NCBI RefSeq assembly: GCF_900103175.1
Contig: NZ_FNLF01000002.1
Location: 1,674,001 to 1,738,000, forward strand
Length of the DNA: 64,000 nt
DNA from: Tsukamurella pulmonis
Lineage (GTDB): Bacteria > Actinomycetota > Actinomycetes > Mycobacteriales > Mycobacteriaceae
Reading direction: 5' to 3'
Positions 8,772 through 26,200 of this stretch are shown here, in pieces. How positions within the stretch are numbered: the stretch's first letter is position 1; each line of letters begins with the position of its first letter. The translations under genes and the position numbers were made by a program. The notes beneath the pieces are model-generated. The model worked only from the letters and a program-made list of their open reading frames with translations, did no database searches and was not told the DNA's origin.

Positions 8772-9647
8772 TCAGCCGATTCGGCGGCCGATGCGCCATG
8801 CGCCGAGCAGGACGAAGGCGACGAACAGGGCGGCGAACAGCAGCCAGATCGACCACTCCGGTACCTCTGCCGAGGCGATGTGGGGGATGAGCCCGTACTC
8901 CTCCCGAACCGTCGTTCGGGCCTCCTCGGAGGTGCCCACCAGGGCGTCGAGCGGGCCTCGGGTGAACGGTCCGCGCATCAGCGTCGCAGCCTGGTTCAGC
9001 GGCAGCAGGTTCATGAACGTCACCACGCCGCTCGGCAGCGCGCCGACGGTGATGTAGGCACCCGCGAGGAAGCCGCCCGCCGTGCCCACGATCGTCGCGA
9101 CCGAGGTGAAGACGCCGGTGGAACCGATGAACGTGACCAGGAAGCTCCAGATCGCGGAGAACAACAGGCAGAATCCGATGAGCTGGGCGTACGCCTGCGC
9201 GAAGGCGCCCACCGAGAGCGCCGCGGAATGGACGACGCCGAGGTAGACGTCCGCGAGCACGAACACCGTCGTACTCAGCGCGACGGACACCGCGAACGCG
9301 CCGAGCAGGTAGCTCAGGATCATCTGCAGCCGGCTGATCGGCGAGACCAGGAAGTCGCGGAAGACGTTGCCCACCCGGTCGTTGACGAACACGACCAGCG
9401 CCGACAGGCTCGTCGTGGCGGTGGTGATCATGACGAGGTTGGCGATCACCCAGGAGTAGACGAAGGCGTCCACGTCGTCCCCGCTCGCGGCGGGGAGGGA
9501 CTTCTGCAGGGCATCCGTCTGCACGCCGCCGAGGAAGGCGGAGAACAGCACGAACAGGATGATCGGCGACAGGAGCGAGAAGAACACCGCCGCCGGATCG
9601 CGGAAGAAGACGACCACGTTGCGACGGGTCAGGTGCAGCAGCGTCAC
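8772..9647 (-). CDS. ABC-2 type exporter, permease subunit (DrrB-like)
   Basis: 291-residue membrane protein with about six hydrophobic segments. The N-terminus is typical of ABC-2 permeases (LTRRNVVVFFRDPAAVFFS, then a hydrophobic helix). A large extracytoplasmic loop follows helix 1, and the cytoplasmic coupling region contains NVFRDFLVSPISRLQ. It should pair with the ATPase encoded immediately upstream, whose stop codon overlaps this GTG start by four bases (GTGA). Being the last gene of the PKS-NRPS operon, it most likely exports the PKS-NRPS product, by analogy with DrrABC beside polyketide lipid genes in mycobacteria. The substrate is inferred from context only. Confidence 0.88.
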   Translation of the reverse strand: MTLLHLTRRNVVVFFRDPAAVFFSLLSPIILFVLFSAFLGGVQTDALQKSLPAASGDDVDAFVYSWVIANLVMITTATTSLSALVVFVNDRVGNVFRDFLVSPISRLQMILSYLLGAFAVSVALSTTVFVLADVYLGVVHSAALSVGAFAQAYAQLIGFCLLFSAIWSFLVTFIGSTGVFTSVATIVGTAGGFLAGAYITVGALPSGVVTFMNLLPLNQAATLMRGPFTRGPLDALVGTSEEARTTVREEYGLIPHIASAEVPEWSIWLLFAALFVAFVLLGAWRIGRRIG

Positions 9648-11052
9648 CGGGCACCACCCCGGGTGATCGCGAGGAAGACGTCGTCCATCGTTCCGTGGCG
9701 GAACTCGAAATCGACGATGTCGGCGTCGAAGTCCCGCAGCAGCGCCATGGCCTCGCGACTCGACTCGACGGGGATCCGCCGCTCGTTGCCGATCCGCCGT
9801 GCGCGGGGCCCGAAGGTCTCGTCGAACCGCCGCGGACTGCGCAGGGTGACCCGTAGCTCGTCCCTCGCGTGGGCGCTCCGCAGCTCGGTCGGCGTGCCCG
9901 CGGTGACGATCCGGCCGTGATCGATGATCGCGATGCGGTCCGCGCGTTCGGCCTCCTCCATGTAGTGCGTGGTGAGGAAGACCGTGAGGCGCAGGCGCTT
10001 CTGCAGGTCCAGGATGGTCGACCACACGCGATCGCGGGAGTCCGGGTCCAGGCCCGTCGTCGGCTCGTCGAGGAACAGGATGCGGGGCTGGTGGATCAGG
10101 GCCCGCGCGATGTCCGCGCGCCGCTTCTGTCCGCCCGAGAGCGCCTTGTAGCGACGGGCGAGGAACTCCTCCAGGCCGAGCAGCGACGACAGCGCCGCGA
10201 TCCGCTCCCGCGCCGCCGTGCCATCGATGCCGTAGAACGTGGCGCGGAGCGCGAGGTTCTCCTGGACCGAGAGGGCAGGATCCAGCAGCGACTCCTGGAA
10301 GACCACGCCGATCGCCCGGCGGATGTCGAGATCCTGCTCGCCCACCTGCATCCCGGCCACGTGAACGGTGCCGGAGGTGATCGACTTCAGGGTCGTGATG
10401 CAACTGATGGTCGTCGACTTGCCCGCGCCGTTGGTGCCGAGGAAGGCGAACGTGCTGCCGGCCGCGACGTCGAACGAGACGCCGTCCACTGCGCGCACGT
10501 CGCCGTATGTCTTGACCAGGTTCCGCACGCTGATGACGGGCGCCGGGCCGGGTGCTAGCGCTCTGCTGGGAGACGGCCGCGCACCGGGCGGCGGTACCGG
10601 CGCGATCGGCCGCGCCGGGGGAGCAGACGGCCGTGGTGGAGCGGATGCGGGTGCACGATCCGCCGGAGCGGGAGCGGGAGCGGGAGCGGGAGACGGCGCG
10701 GGAGCGGGAGCGGGAGACGGCGCCGGAGCGGGAGCCGGCGTGGACGCGGGTGCCGGTGCGGGAGGTGCGGAGACCGACGCCGACCGGGCCGGCGCTGCCT
10801 GAGCGGGCCGGGCGGGAGGCGAGGGCGAGCGCTCCGGGGTGGGAACAGGTGCCGGCGCCCGCACGGCCGCCGCGGCGGGGCGTGCCGGCGAAACCGGACG
10901 CACGATCGGCAGGGGACGGGACGCGGACACGGACGAGCGGGACGCGCGCATGCGCAGCGTCGACGGGTTGCCCTGAGCCACGGGAGTCCGGCTCCGTCGC
11001 GCCCGGAGCGTGGTGGTGGTCCGCTCCACCGGGCCGCGATGGGTCGAATCGG

Positions 11053-11056
<4 letters not shown>
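9644..11056 (-). CDS. ABC exporter ATPase with long Ala/Pro-rich N-terminal extension (DrrA-like)
   Basis: 470-residue protein. The C-terminal 280 residues are a normal DrrA-type ATP-binding subunit: Walker A FLGTNGAGKST, signature LSGGQKRRADIARAL, Walker B RILFLDEPTTGLD, and an H-loop in FLTTHYMEEAE. About 190 residues precede it, rich in Arg, Ser, Ala and Pro, including a long run of alternating Pro-Ala. The family normally starts right at the ISVRNLVKTYG strand. No ATG, GTG or TTG lies close to that strand, and the ATG at 11056 is coupled to the NRPS stop by ATGA, so the extension appears to be real. It may be a flexible tether or an envelope-contacting segment; its role is unknown. Works with the permease downstream. 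Confidence 0.87.
10664..10740 (-). repeat. GGGAGC-type tandem repeat encoding Pro-Ala run
   Basis: On the plus strand, about a dozen copies of a six-base GGGAGC-like unit lie in two higher-order blocks, each ending in AGACGGCG. Read on the minus strand they encode the alternating Pro-Ala stretch in the N-terminal extension of the exporter ATPase. Such a repeat may vary in length between strains by slippage, in steps of two residues. Confidence 0.8.
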
Positions 11057-15479
<4,423 letters not shown>

Positions 15480-15483
<4 letters not shown>

Positions 15484-18400
15484 CGGGGGCCTCCGGCGTT
15501 CGGTTCAGTGGTCTCGGACCGCGCGAGCAGGGCGGCGACGGCGTCGTCGTCCAGGTCCGCGAGCAGGGCGGCGAGGTCCTCGACCTCGGCGTCGCCCGCG
15601 CCGTCGTCCGCGGCGACGTCCAGGAGCGTCGTGAGTTCGGCGGCGATCGTCGCCACGCTCGCGCCGTCGAGCAGGAAGGCCATCGACGGTGCCGCCTGGA
15701 ACTGCTGCTCGATCCGGATCCGCAGCTCGGTCGCGAGCATCGAATCCACGCCGAGGCGGCCGAGCGGCTCGTCGTCGGGAACGTGTTCCGCCGCCATCCG
15801 CAGCACCCGCGAGACGGTCAGGCGCACCCCGTCGAGCACGATCGCCCCGCGCTCGCCCCCCGCGGCGGCCGCGAGCCGGTCGAGGATCGACTCGCCGTCC
15901 TCGCCCTCCGCGTCCTCGGTGCGCCCCAGATGGGCGACGAGGGAGGGCCTGAGGGCGTAACTCGCGATGACGGTGGGCCAGTGCGCGGAGACGACCCCCT
16001 GCTGCACCTCGCTCGATCCGAGCAACTCGGCCAGGAGCGTCATGCCGGTCTCGGGATCGATGAGGTCGATGCCGCGCTGCCCGTACAGGTCCCGCAGGCC
16101 CAGGCTCGCGATCATGCCCGCATCCCACGGTCCCCAGTTGATCGACAGGGCGGGCAGGCCCTGTGCCCGGCGGTAGTGGGCCAGTGCATCGAGGAAGGCG
16201 TTCCCGGCGGCGTAGTTGCCCTGCCCGGGGGAGGGGATCACCGCGGAGATCGAGGAGAACAGCGTGAAGAAGTCGAGCGGCTCCGTCGCCGTCGCCCGGT
16301 GCAGCGCCCAGGCGCCGAGAACCTTCGGCCGCACCACCCGCTCGACCTGCTCCTGCGTCATCCGGACCAGGATCTGGTCGTCGACCGCACCCGCGGAGTG
16401 GATCACGCCGCGCAGCGGCGGCACCCCCGACCGGTGCAGGTCGGCGAGACCGTCGGCGAGGGCCCGTGCGTCCGTCACGTCGACGGGGACGACGTGCACC
16501 GTCGCCCCGGCCGCCTCGGCGGCCCTGATCGCCGTCACGGCGTCCCGCTGCGCCGGGTCGGTGAGGCCGTCCCACTCCGACCGTGGCGGCAGGCCGGACC
16601 GGCTGGTCACCACGATGTGGCCCGCGCCGCGCTGTGCGAGCGCGACGATCACCAGGAGGCCGAGCGCTCCGAGTCCACCCGTGACGAGGTACGCGCCGTC
16701 GCCGCGCATCCGCGCGGGGATGCGCCCGCCCGAGCGCGCCGAGGCGTGCAGGCGCGGGACGAGTCGTTCGCCGCCGCGGAAGGCGATCTGGTCCTCGTCG
16801 GTGCCGGCCACGGCGAGCTCGTCGAACAGCAGATCGGTACTGCCGTACCGGTCGTGTGGATCGAGGTCCACCAGCCGGGCCTGCAGGCCCATCAGCTCGT
16901 GATGGAGCACCCGGCCGATGCCGAGGAGGGAGGACTGCAGCAGTTCCGCCTCGGACACACCGCCGGTGATCGGCTGCGCGCCGTCGGTGACCAGGAAGGT
17001 CGGTGCCGCGATGCCGCGGTTCTCGAGCTCTGCCGCGAGGTGTACCACCGAGAGGACGGCGTCGTGGGCCGGCCAGCGCAGCGGGTCGTCGCCGTCGGGG
17101 GAGGCGTCGAGCGACCACAGGTGGACGATGCCCCGCACGCGCCCGTCGGGGACGGTGCGCTCCAGGGCGGCGGCCAGTGCCCGACGGTCGGAGGGAGGCA
17201 GGGCGCCCTCGGCGACGGCGCCCGCGCGGAGCAGCACCGGGGTGCCTCCGGCCGCCGTCAGCCGCTCGGCGAGCCCGGCGGCGACGCCGCCGTCGTCCGC
17301 GAGGAGCAGCCACACTCCGTCGAGGGGGGCGCGCTCGCCGGCATCCGCGGCCTGCGGCTCCCAGGCCTGTTCGTACACCCAGTCGGTGCCCACCCGCTGC
17401 GGCGGCCCGTCGACCTCGTCGAGGACGCGGACGGTGAAGCCCTCCACCTCGGCGAGCACCTGGCCGTCGCCGGTGGCGAGGACCACGTCGCCGCTGATCG
17501 CCGTGGGGTCGGGCGAGACGCGCGCCGTGGCCCGCGCGAACACGGGGCCGTCGGCGCGCCCGTGGATCACCACGCGGTCGACGCCGACGGGGATCAGCGT
17601 GGTGCCCGCGGCCCGCTCGAAGGCCAGGGGGAGAAGCAGCTGGAAGGCCGCGTCGAGCACGCTCGGTTCCAGGACCGGGGCGCGCTGTGCGACCGGCTCC
17701 GCGGAGATCTCGCGGATGCGGGCCGTGGCGGCGCCGTCGCCGACGGTCACGTCGTGCAGCAGGCGGTAGGCGGGGCCGTACGCGAAGCCCGCATCCCGGA
17801 AGCGGTCGTAGAGAACGTCCTCGGTGAACGAGGTCCCGGTGATGGGCGCGAGGTCGATCCGGGGCGCGACCGAGGGCGCGGGACGCAGCACTGCGGTGGC
17901 GTGCCGGGCCCAGCGGCCGGCGCCCGGCACCCGGCCGTGCACGGCGATCCGGCCGGAGTCCGCATCGAGCGTGGTGTCGACCAGGTACGTCCCGCCCCCG
18001 CCGTGCACCAGTGCGGTCTCGAAGGCCACGTCGAGCAGGGTGCACGCCGAGGCGCCGTACTCGTCGCGCGCCACCTCGGCGGCGATCTCGATGTACCCGG
18101 CGCCCGGGAACAAGGTCGCCCCGTGCACCACGTGGTCGGCGAGGGATCGCGGCGCGGTGCCGTCCAGGAGGCGGCGCCAGGCCGGTAGGGCGCCGTCGGC
18201 GCGGTCGCCGAGGTACGGCTCGACGGTGTCCGCGAGCCGTTCCCGGCGTCCGGCCTCGCCCTCGGACCAGTACCGGTCGCGCTGCCAGGGGTACGCGGGC
18301 AGGGACCGCATCGGCGCGCGGGGCGCGAGCGGAGTGAGGTCCACGTCGACGCCGCGCACCCAGAGCTCCGCCAACGCCGCGCCGAAGGATGCGGCGTCGT

Positions 18401-20978
18401 CGCCGTCGCGGCGCAGAGACGCGGTCGTCGCGACGGTCCGCCCGTGGGCGGACGCGGTTTCAGCGATCGCCCGGCCCAGCACCGCGGTGGGGCCGATCTC
18501 CAGGAAGGTCGCGGCGCCGGCGTCGAGCAGTGCCTCCGTCGCCGCGCCGAACAACACCGGACGACGGATGTTGCGCCACCAGTACTCGGCGTCGTGCGGC
18601 GCGGACCCGTCGACCGGGACCGCGGTGCCGGTCACCGTCGAGTACAGGGGGATCGACGGTGCGCCGGGGGCGAGCCCGGCGAGGCTCGCGCGGACCTCCG
18701 CCTCGAGCGGATCCATCGCGCGACTGTGGTACGGCACGTCGCCCGGCACCAGGCGAGCGAAGACGCCGTCGGCGGCGAGCCGCAGCGCCAGCGCGTCCAG
18801 CGCGGCGAGCGGGCCCACGAGGGCGACCGAGTCGGGACTGTTGACGGCGGCGATCTCGACCTCGCCGCGCGCGAGCTCCGGCAGGTCCAGGGCGGCGGCC
18901 TCGCCGTGCGCGACCGACAGCAGGCGGCCGCCGCCGCTCACCGTGTGCTGGATGCGGGCGCGGTGCACGATCACGGTGATCGCGTCGTCGAAGCTCAGGG
19001 CGCCCGCCTCGAGCGCCGCGGCGACCTCGCCGGAGCTGTGGCCGACGATGAGGTCGGGCCGCACACCGAACGATTCCCACAGTCGCGACAGCGCGTACTG
19101 CACACCGAAGTTCGCGATCTGCGCGACCACCGACTCCGCCATCCGGGAATCCGGCTCCGGGGCCAGTAGCTCGGCTGCGAGCGACCACCCGGTGAGCGGC
19201 GCGATCGCGGCGTCACAGCGGTCGATCGCCGCGCGGAAGACGGCGTTGCGCTGCAGCAGGCCCCGGGCCATGCCCCACCACTGCGGGCCCATACCGGTGT
19301 AGACGAAGGCGAGCGGACGGGCGTCGGCGAGCGCCGACCCGGACCGGACGGCCTGGTGCGGGACGCCGTCGGCGGCGGCCCGCAGGGCCTCCGAGGCCTC
19401 CGCGGTCTCGGCGGCGATCACCGCCAGCCGGGCGGCCCGGTGGGCGCTGCGCCGGTGCACGAGAGCCCCGGCGACGGGGACGGCACCGTCGGACTCGACG
19501 AGCCCCGCGTACGCGCCGGCGAGCCCGGCGAGGGCGGCCTCGCTGCGTGCGGCGAGCGGCAGCACGACCGCGACACCGTCGCACTCCTCCACCGGGTGCG
19601 CGGCGGCCGGGCGCGGCCCGTCCACCGGAACGGATTCGAGGATGGCGTGCGCGTTGGTGCCGCCGAAGCCGAACGAGTTCACTCCCGCCCGGAGGGTGCC
19701 CTCCGGGCGCAGCGGCGCGGGCTCGGTGGCGATCCGGATCCGCAGCGCGTCGAGGTCGATCGCCGGGTTGAGCGCGTCGAGGTGCAGGTGCCGGGGCACG
19801 CGCCGATGGGCCAGCGCGAGCGCGGACTTGATGAAACCGACGACGCCCGCCGCGGCCTCGAGGTGACCGAGGTTCGTCTTGACCGAGCCGATCACGAGGG
19901 GGCGGTCCGCCGGGCGCTCGCCCCGGTAGACCTCGCCGATGGCGTTGGCCTCGATCGGATCGCCGACCGGGGTCCCCGTGCCGTGCGCCTCCACGTAGTC
20001 GACGGTGTCCGCGGCGACGCCGGCGTTCGCCAGCGCGGCCGCGATGGCGCGCTGCTGGCTCGCGCCGTTCGGGACCGTGATGCCGTTGGTGCGGCCGTCC
20101 TGGCTGACGGCGGTGCCGAGCACCGTCGCGTAGATCCGGTCACCGTCGGCACGCGCCTGCGCGAGCGGCTTGAGCACGACGAGCGCGGCACCCTCGCCGC
20201 GGACGTAGCCGTTGGCCGCGGCGTCGAAGGCACGGGAGGTGCTGGTGGGGGAGAGGAAGCCGCCCGTGGAGGCGGCGACGGTGAAGTTCGGACTGAGCAT
20301 CAGGTTGACGCCGCCGGCGAGGGCGAGTTCGCTCTCGCCGTTCCAGAGCGACTGGCACGCCAGGTGGATCGCCACCAGCGAGGACGAGCAGGCCGTGTCG
20401 ACGGACATGCTGGGTCCGAGCAGGTCGAAGGCGTGCGAGATCCGGTTGGACAGCATCGTCATCACCACGCCGGTGGCGGTGTGCGCGGCGACGTTCGGCG
20501 GTTCGGCGGCGGAGGAGAACTGCATCTGGCTGTAGTCGAGCGTGAATCCGCCCGTGAAGACCGCGGTCTGCGAGCGCTCGAGATCCTCGGCGCGCAGGCC
20601 GGCGTCCTCGAAGGACTCCCACGCGACCTCGAGCAGCAATCGTTGCTGCGGGTCCATCGAGCTCGCCTCGACGGGGGAGATCCCGAAGAACGCCGGGTCG
20701 AACTCGTCCACGGGATCGGTGAGGAAGCCGCCGCGGCGGACCCGGCTCTTGCCCGGCGTGCGCTCGGGCTCGTAGTAGCGCTCCGTGCTCCAACGGTCCG
20801 CCGGGATGTCGACGATGGCGTCGCGACCCGCGTCGAGCAGGTCCCAGAAGTCCGCGGCGGAGCGCACCCCGCCCGGCAGCCGGCATCCGATACCCACGAC
20901 GGCGATCGGCTCGCGCTCGGCTCGCTCGCTGCCCGTCGTAGTGTGCGTAGCCCCAACCTTCACGGCGATCTCCCCCAT
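15480..20978 (-). CDS. Type I polyketide synthase, one module KS-AT-DH-KR-ACP
   Basis: 1832 residues from ATG 20978. KS with C197 (DTACSSS), H332 (EAHGTGTP) and H372 (NLGHLEA), all intact. AT with GHSSG (S648), preceded by YTGMGPQWWGMARGLL. The specificity region reads VPYHS and does not clearly say malonyl or methylmalonyl. DH with HVVHGATLFP (H949) and DAAFQ (D1109). KR with TGGLGALG near 1433, Y1589, and VDD in place of the B-type LDD. ACP with GVDS (S1746). No ER, loading module or thioesterase is present, so the module extends a supplied starter or acts iteratively, leaving a double bond or hydroxyl. Neither candidate start (ATG 20978 or GTG 21023, 15 residues longer) has a clear ribosome site. 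The ATG was chosen because it gives a normal 22-residue leader before the KS. Confidence 0.93.
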
Positions 20979-21353
20979 CCGAAACACGGTCCAACGGTCG
21001 CTCCCCAGTGACCGTTCTCTCACGGTGTGGTTCGGTTCTCGGGGCTCGCTCGTTACGCGTCAGTCGGTTAGGGGACTCCCGGGCAGGTCCCGGGGGGACC
21101 CGTCCGCGGCCGAGTCCCTCGCCGTTCGTTCGACTCGTGATCGCAACAGTAGATCGACTCGCCCCGCCGCGGAGCCGGACCGGCCGACTTGCCGCGAAGC
21201 GCCCGCTCACCACGTGCCCGCGCCGACGGGCGGGCCGGCCGCCCTGCGGTGGGGACACGGTCAGTACCCGGCCGCGCGCGCCGGTCGGTAGGCTGGAGTC
21301 GTTTGCCCCCGGCACACCGGTGGGTCGTTTTCGCGCGAGAGCAGGCAGGGACT
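20979..21353. promoter_or_regulatory. Divergent intergenic region between PKS operon and ettA
   Basis: These 375 bases separate two divergent transcription units and contain no convincing gene. Near the PKS start is an inverted repeat, AACGGTC (20993-20999) and GACCGTT (21010-21016), with a 10-base spacer; it could be an operator or a 5' leader hairpin. On the plus strand, TAGGCT (21289-21294) is a plausible -10 for ettA, giving a leader of about 50 bases. AGGCAGGG before the ettA GTG serves as the ribosome site. All promoter calls are inference from pattern. Confidence 0.4.
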
Positions 21354-23027
<1,674 letters not shown>

Positions 23028-23042
23028 CCCGCATCCTGCACC

Positions 23043-23077
23043 GACGACGCCCCCGGCACCGTGCCGGGGGCGTCGTC
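23043..23077 (+). terminator. Hairpin terminator after ettA
   Basis: GACGACGCCCCCGGCAC and its exact reverse complement GTGCCGGGGGCGTCGTC are separated by one base, giving a very stable stem directly after the ettA stop. A short T-containing stretch (GTTCGTTA) follows. It insulates ettA from the glutamate dehydrogenase gene. Confidence 0.75.
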
Positions 23078-23221
23078 GTTCGTTACTGGCCCGTAGCCCC
23101 CACCCCGCCCGTAATGTGGTGGCCGGAGCTCACTGGCTCCGTCACACCTTGGCAACGGCGCCGCGTGCTGACCCCGCATTTGGCGTGCCCGCTGCCACGA
23201 CCCCGCAGGAGGAGCACGCCC

Positions 23222-26200
23222 GTGGCCCAGTCCGGACAAGATCCGTCCGTCTTCACCACTGCCGCGTCCGTCGTGGCCGCGCAGCCGCCCGGAAGGTCAC
23301 CGTCGGACTTCCTCGCCTGGCTGGCGGAGGACAACGCCCGCGTGCTCGGTACCCGGGTCGACGGTGCCGGCACCGGCGTGCTCGCCGAACCGGATGCGAA
23401 GCTGCAGGCCGTGATCGACGCCATCCCCGCGCCGGAACCGGGGAACATCGCGATCGTCGAGCTCGCACAGCCCGTGGGCGACGCGGCGGGTTCGCCGAGC
23501 CTGCTCGCCGTGGCCCCGTCGGACGGCGGGCCGGTGCAGCTCTACGCCATGGCGCTCACCGTCCTCGGACTGCACCACAACGTCTTCGGCATCCCGATGG
23601 TCGGCGCGAAGATCGAGCGCGTACTCGCCCGCATCGGCGTCGACCGCGCCGACCCGGCCGATCAACGGCTGCTCGAGTACATCCAGACCTTCCCGCGACT
23701 GCGCCTCGTGGTCGCGGATGAGGACGAGTTGGCCCGCGTGTTCGGCGGGCTGCGCACGCTCAGCGACGGAGACCTCGCGCTGTTCCTGCGCACCGACCGC
23801 CTCGCCCACTTCGCGACGGCCCTGGTCTACCTGCCGCGCGACCGCTACACCTCCCGCGCCCGGGGCGTCCTCATCGACGTCCTCGAGTCGGAGACCGGGA
23901 TGCGGGTGGACCGGTTCACGGCCCGCGTCACCGAGTCGGCCATCGCACGGATCCAGTTCGTCCTGCTGCCGCGCGGCGAGGAGACCGTGCCTGTCTTCCA
24001 CGCCGAGGACGAGGCGCGCATCCGCGCCCGGCTCGGCGACGTCAGCCGCACGTGGGACGAGGACGTGCTCTCGGCGGCGGCGACCGCGGGAGCGGACCAG
24101 GGCCTCGTCGCCTCCTACCTGACGGGGATCTCCCCGAACTACAAGGAGGACCAGAGCCCCGAGACCGCGCTGCTCGACATCCGGCGCATCGCGGCGCTTC
24201 CCGCCCAGGGCAGCGACCTGGTGTTCTACGACCCGCCGGCGGGCCGCGGCGCCAACCTCGGCTTCACCATGTACATGACCGGCGGCCAGGTCACCCTGTC
24301 CCAGGTACTACCGGTGCTGCAGTCCCTCGGCGTGGACGTCCTCGACGAGCGCCCCTACAGCCTGCGCCGCCCCGACGGCGCGCTCTGCTCGGTCTACGAC
24401 TTCGGGCTGCGGGTCTCGCCGGTGCTGCGGGCCACCGCCGCGGAGGGCGTCTCCGAGGCGGAACTACCCGGGCACCTCGCCCGGCTGCGCGCGCTGGCCA
24501 GCGAGGGTGCCGCAGCCGTCTGGCGCGGCGAGGCCGAGGTGGACCGGTTCAACGAGTTGATCTTCGCCTTCGGGCTGGACTGGCGTCGCGTGGCGCTGTT
24601 GCGCGCCATCGGCCAGTACCTGCGGCAGTGCGGTTTCTCCTACAGTCCGGGGCACATGGCCCAGGTGCTCCTCGAGCACCGCGACGCCGTGCTGGCACTG
24701 GTGCGGTTGTGGACCGCGAGCTTCGACCCGATCGCCGCGGACGCCGAAGCGGCCGCTGCCGCCGAGGCTGACCTCGAAACGGCGTTCGCCGCGGTCACCA
24801 GCCTCGACGCGGACCGGATCCTGCGGGCCTACCTGCACGTGGTGCAGGCCACCGTGCGCACCAACTTCTACGCCGACAAGCCGGTGATCTCCATGAAGCT
24901 GGAGCCCGGTCGCATCCCCGAGGCGCCCAAACCGCGGCCGCGCTTCGAGATCTTCGTCTACTCGCCCCGCGTGGAGGGCGTGCACCTGCGGTTCGGGATG
25001 GTCGCCCGCGGCGGCCTGCGCTGGTCGGACCGCCGGGAGGATTTCCGCACGGAGATCCTCGGCCTGGTCAAGGCGCAGGCGGTCAAGAACGCCGTCATCG
25101 TGCCCGTGGGCGCCAAGGGCGGCTTCGTCGTCAAGCAGCCGCCGGAGGTCACCGGCGACGCCGCCGCCGACCGCGACGCGCAGCGCGCCGAGGGCGTCGC
25201 CTGCTACCGCATGTTCATCTCCGGGCTGCTCGACGTGACCGACAACCTCGGACCCGACGGCGACGTGCTGCCGCCCGAGCGTGTGGTGCGGCGCGATGCC
25301 GACGACACCTACCTGGTGGTCGCGGCAGACAAGGGCACCGCCTCGTTCTCCGACATCGCCAACGACGTGGCCGCCGGCTACGGGTTCTGGCTCGGGGACG
25401 CCTTCGCCTCCGGCGGCTCCGAGGGCTACGACCACAAGGGCATGGGCATCACCGCCCGCGGCGCGTGGGAGTCGGTGAAGATGCACTTCCGCGAGCAGGG
25501 CGTCGACACCCAGGCGGAGGACTTCACGACGGTGGGCGTCGGCGACATGAGCGGCGACGTCTTCGGCAACGGCATGCTGCTCTCCGAGCACATCCGCCTG
25601 GTGGCCGCGTTCGACCACCGGGACATCTTCCTCGACCCGAATCCCGATGCCGCCGTGGGTTTCGCGGAGCGGCAACGTCTGTTCGCCCTGCCGCGCTCGT
25701 CGTGGAAGGACTACGACGCGAGCAAGATCAGCACCGGTGGCGGCGTGTACAGCCGCGACCAGAAGTCGATCCCGATCAGCGCGGAGGTGCGCGCGGCGCT
25801 CGGCCTGGCAGACGGCGTCACCGAGCTGACTCCGCCGGAGCTCATGCGGGCGGTGCTGCTGGCCCCCGTCGATCTGCTGTGGAACGGCGGCATCGGTACC
25901 TACATCAAGGCCTCCACGGAGACCAACCTCGATGTGGGGGACCGCGCCAACGACGCGATCCGCGTGGACGGGGCGCAGGTGCGCGCGAAGGTGATCGGCG
26001 AGGGCGGCAACCTCGGCGTGACGCCGCTGGGCCGTATCGAGTTCGACCGCAGCGGCGGCCGGATCAACACCGACGCCATGGACAACTCGGCCGGCGTCGA
26101 CTGCTCCGATCACGAGGTCAACATCAAGATCCTGCTCGACCGGCAGATCGCCGCGGGCACGATCCCGGCGGCCGAGCGGCACGACCTGCTGGTCTCCATG

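Noticed and set aside
10664-10740. Regular short repeats considered as a CRISPR array
   Set aside because: The units are six bases with no spacers and encode Pro-Ala inside a coding frame. No cas genes are present.
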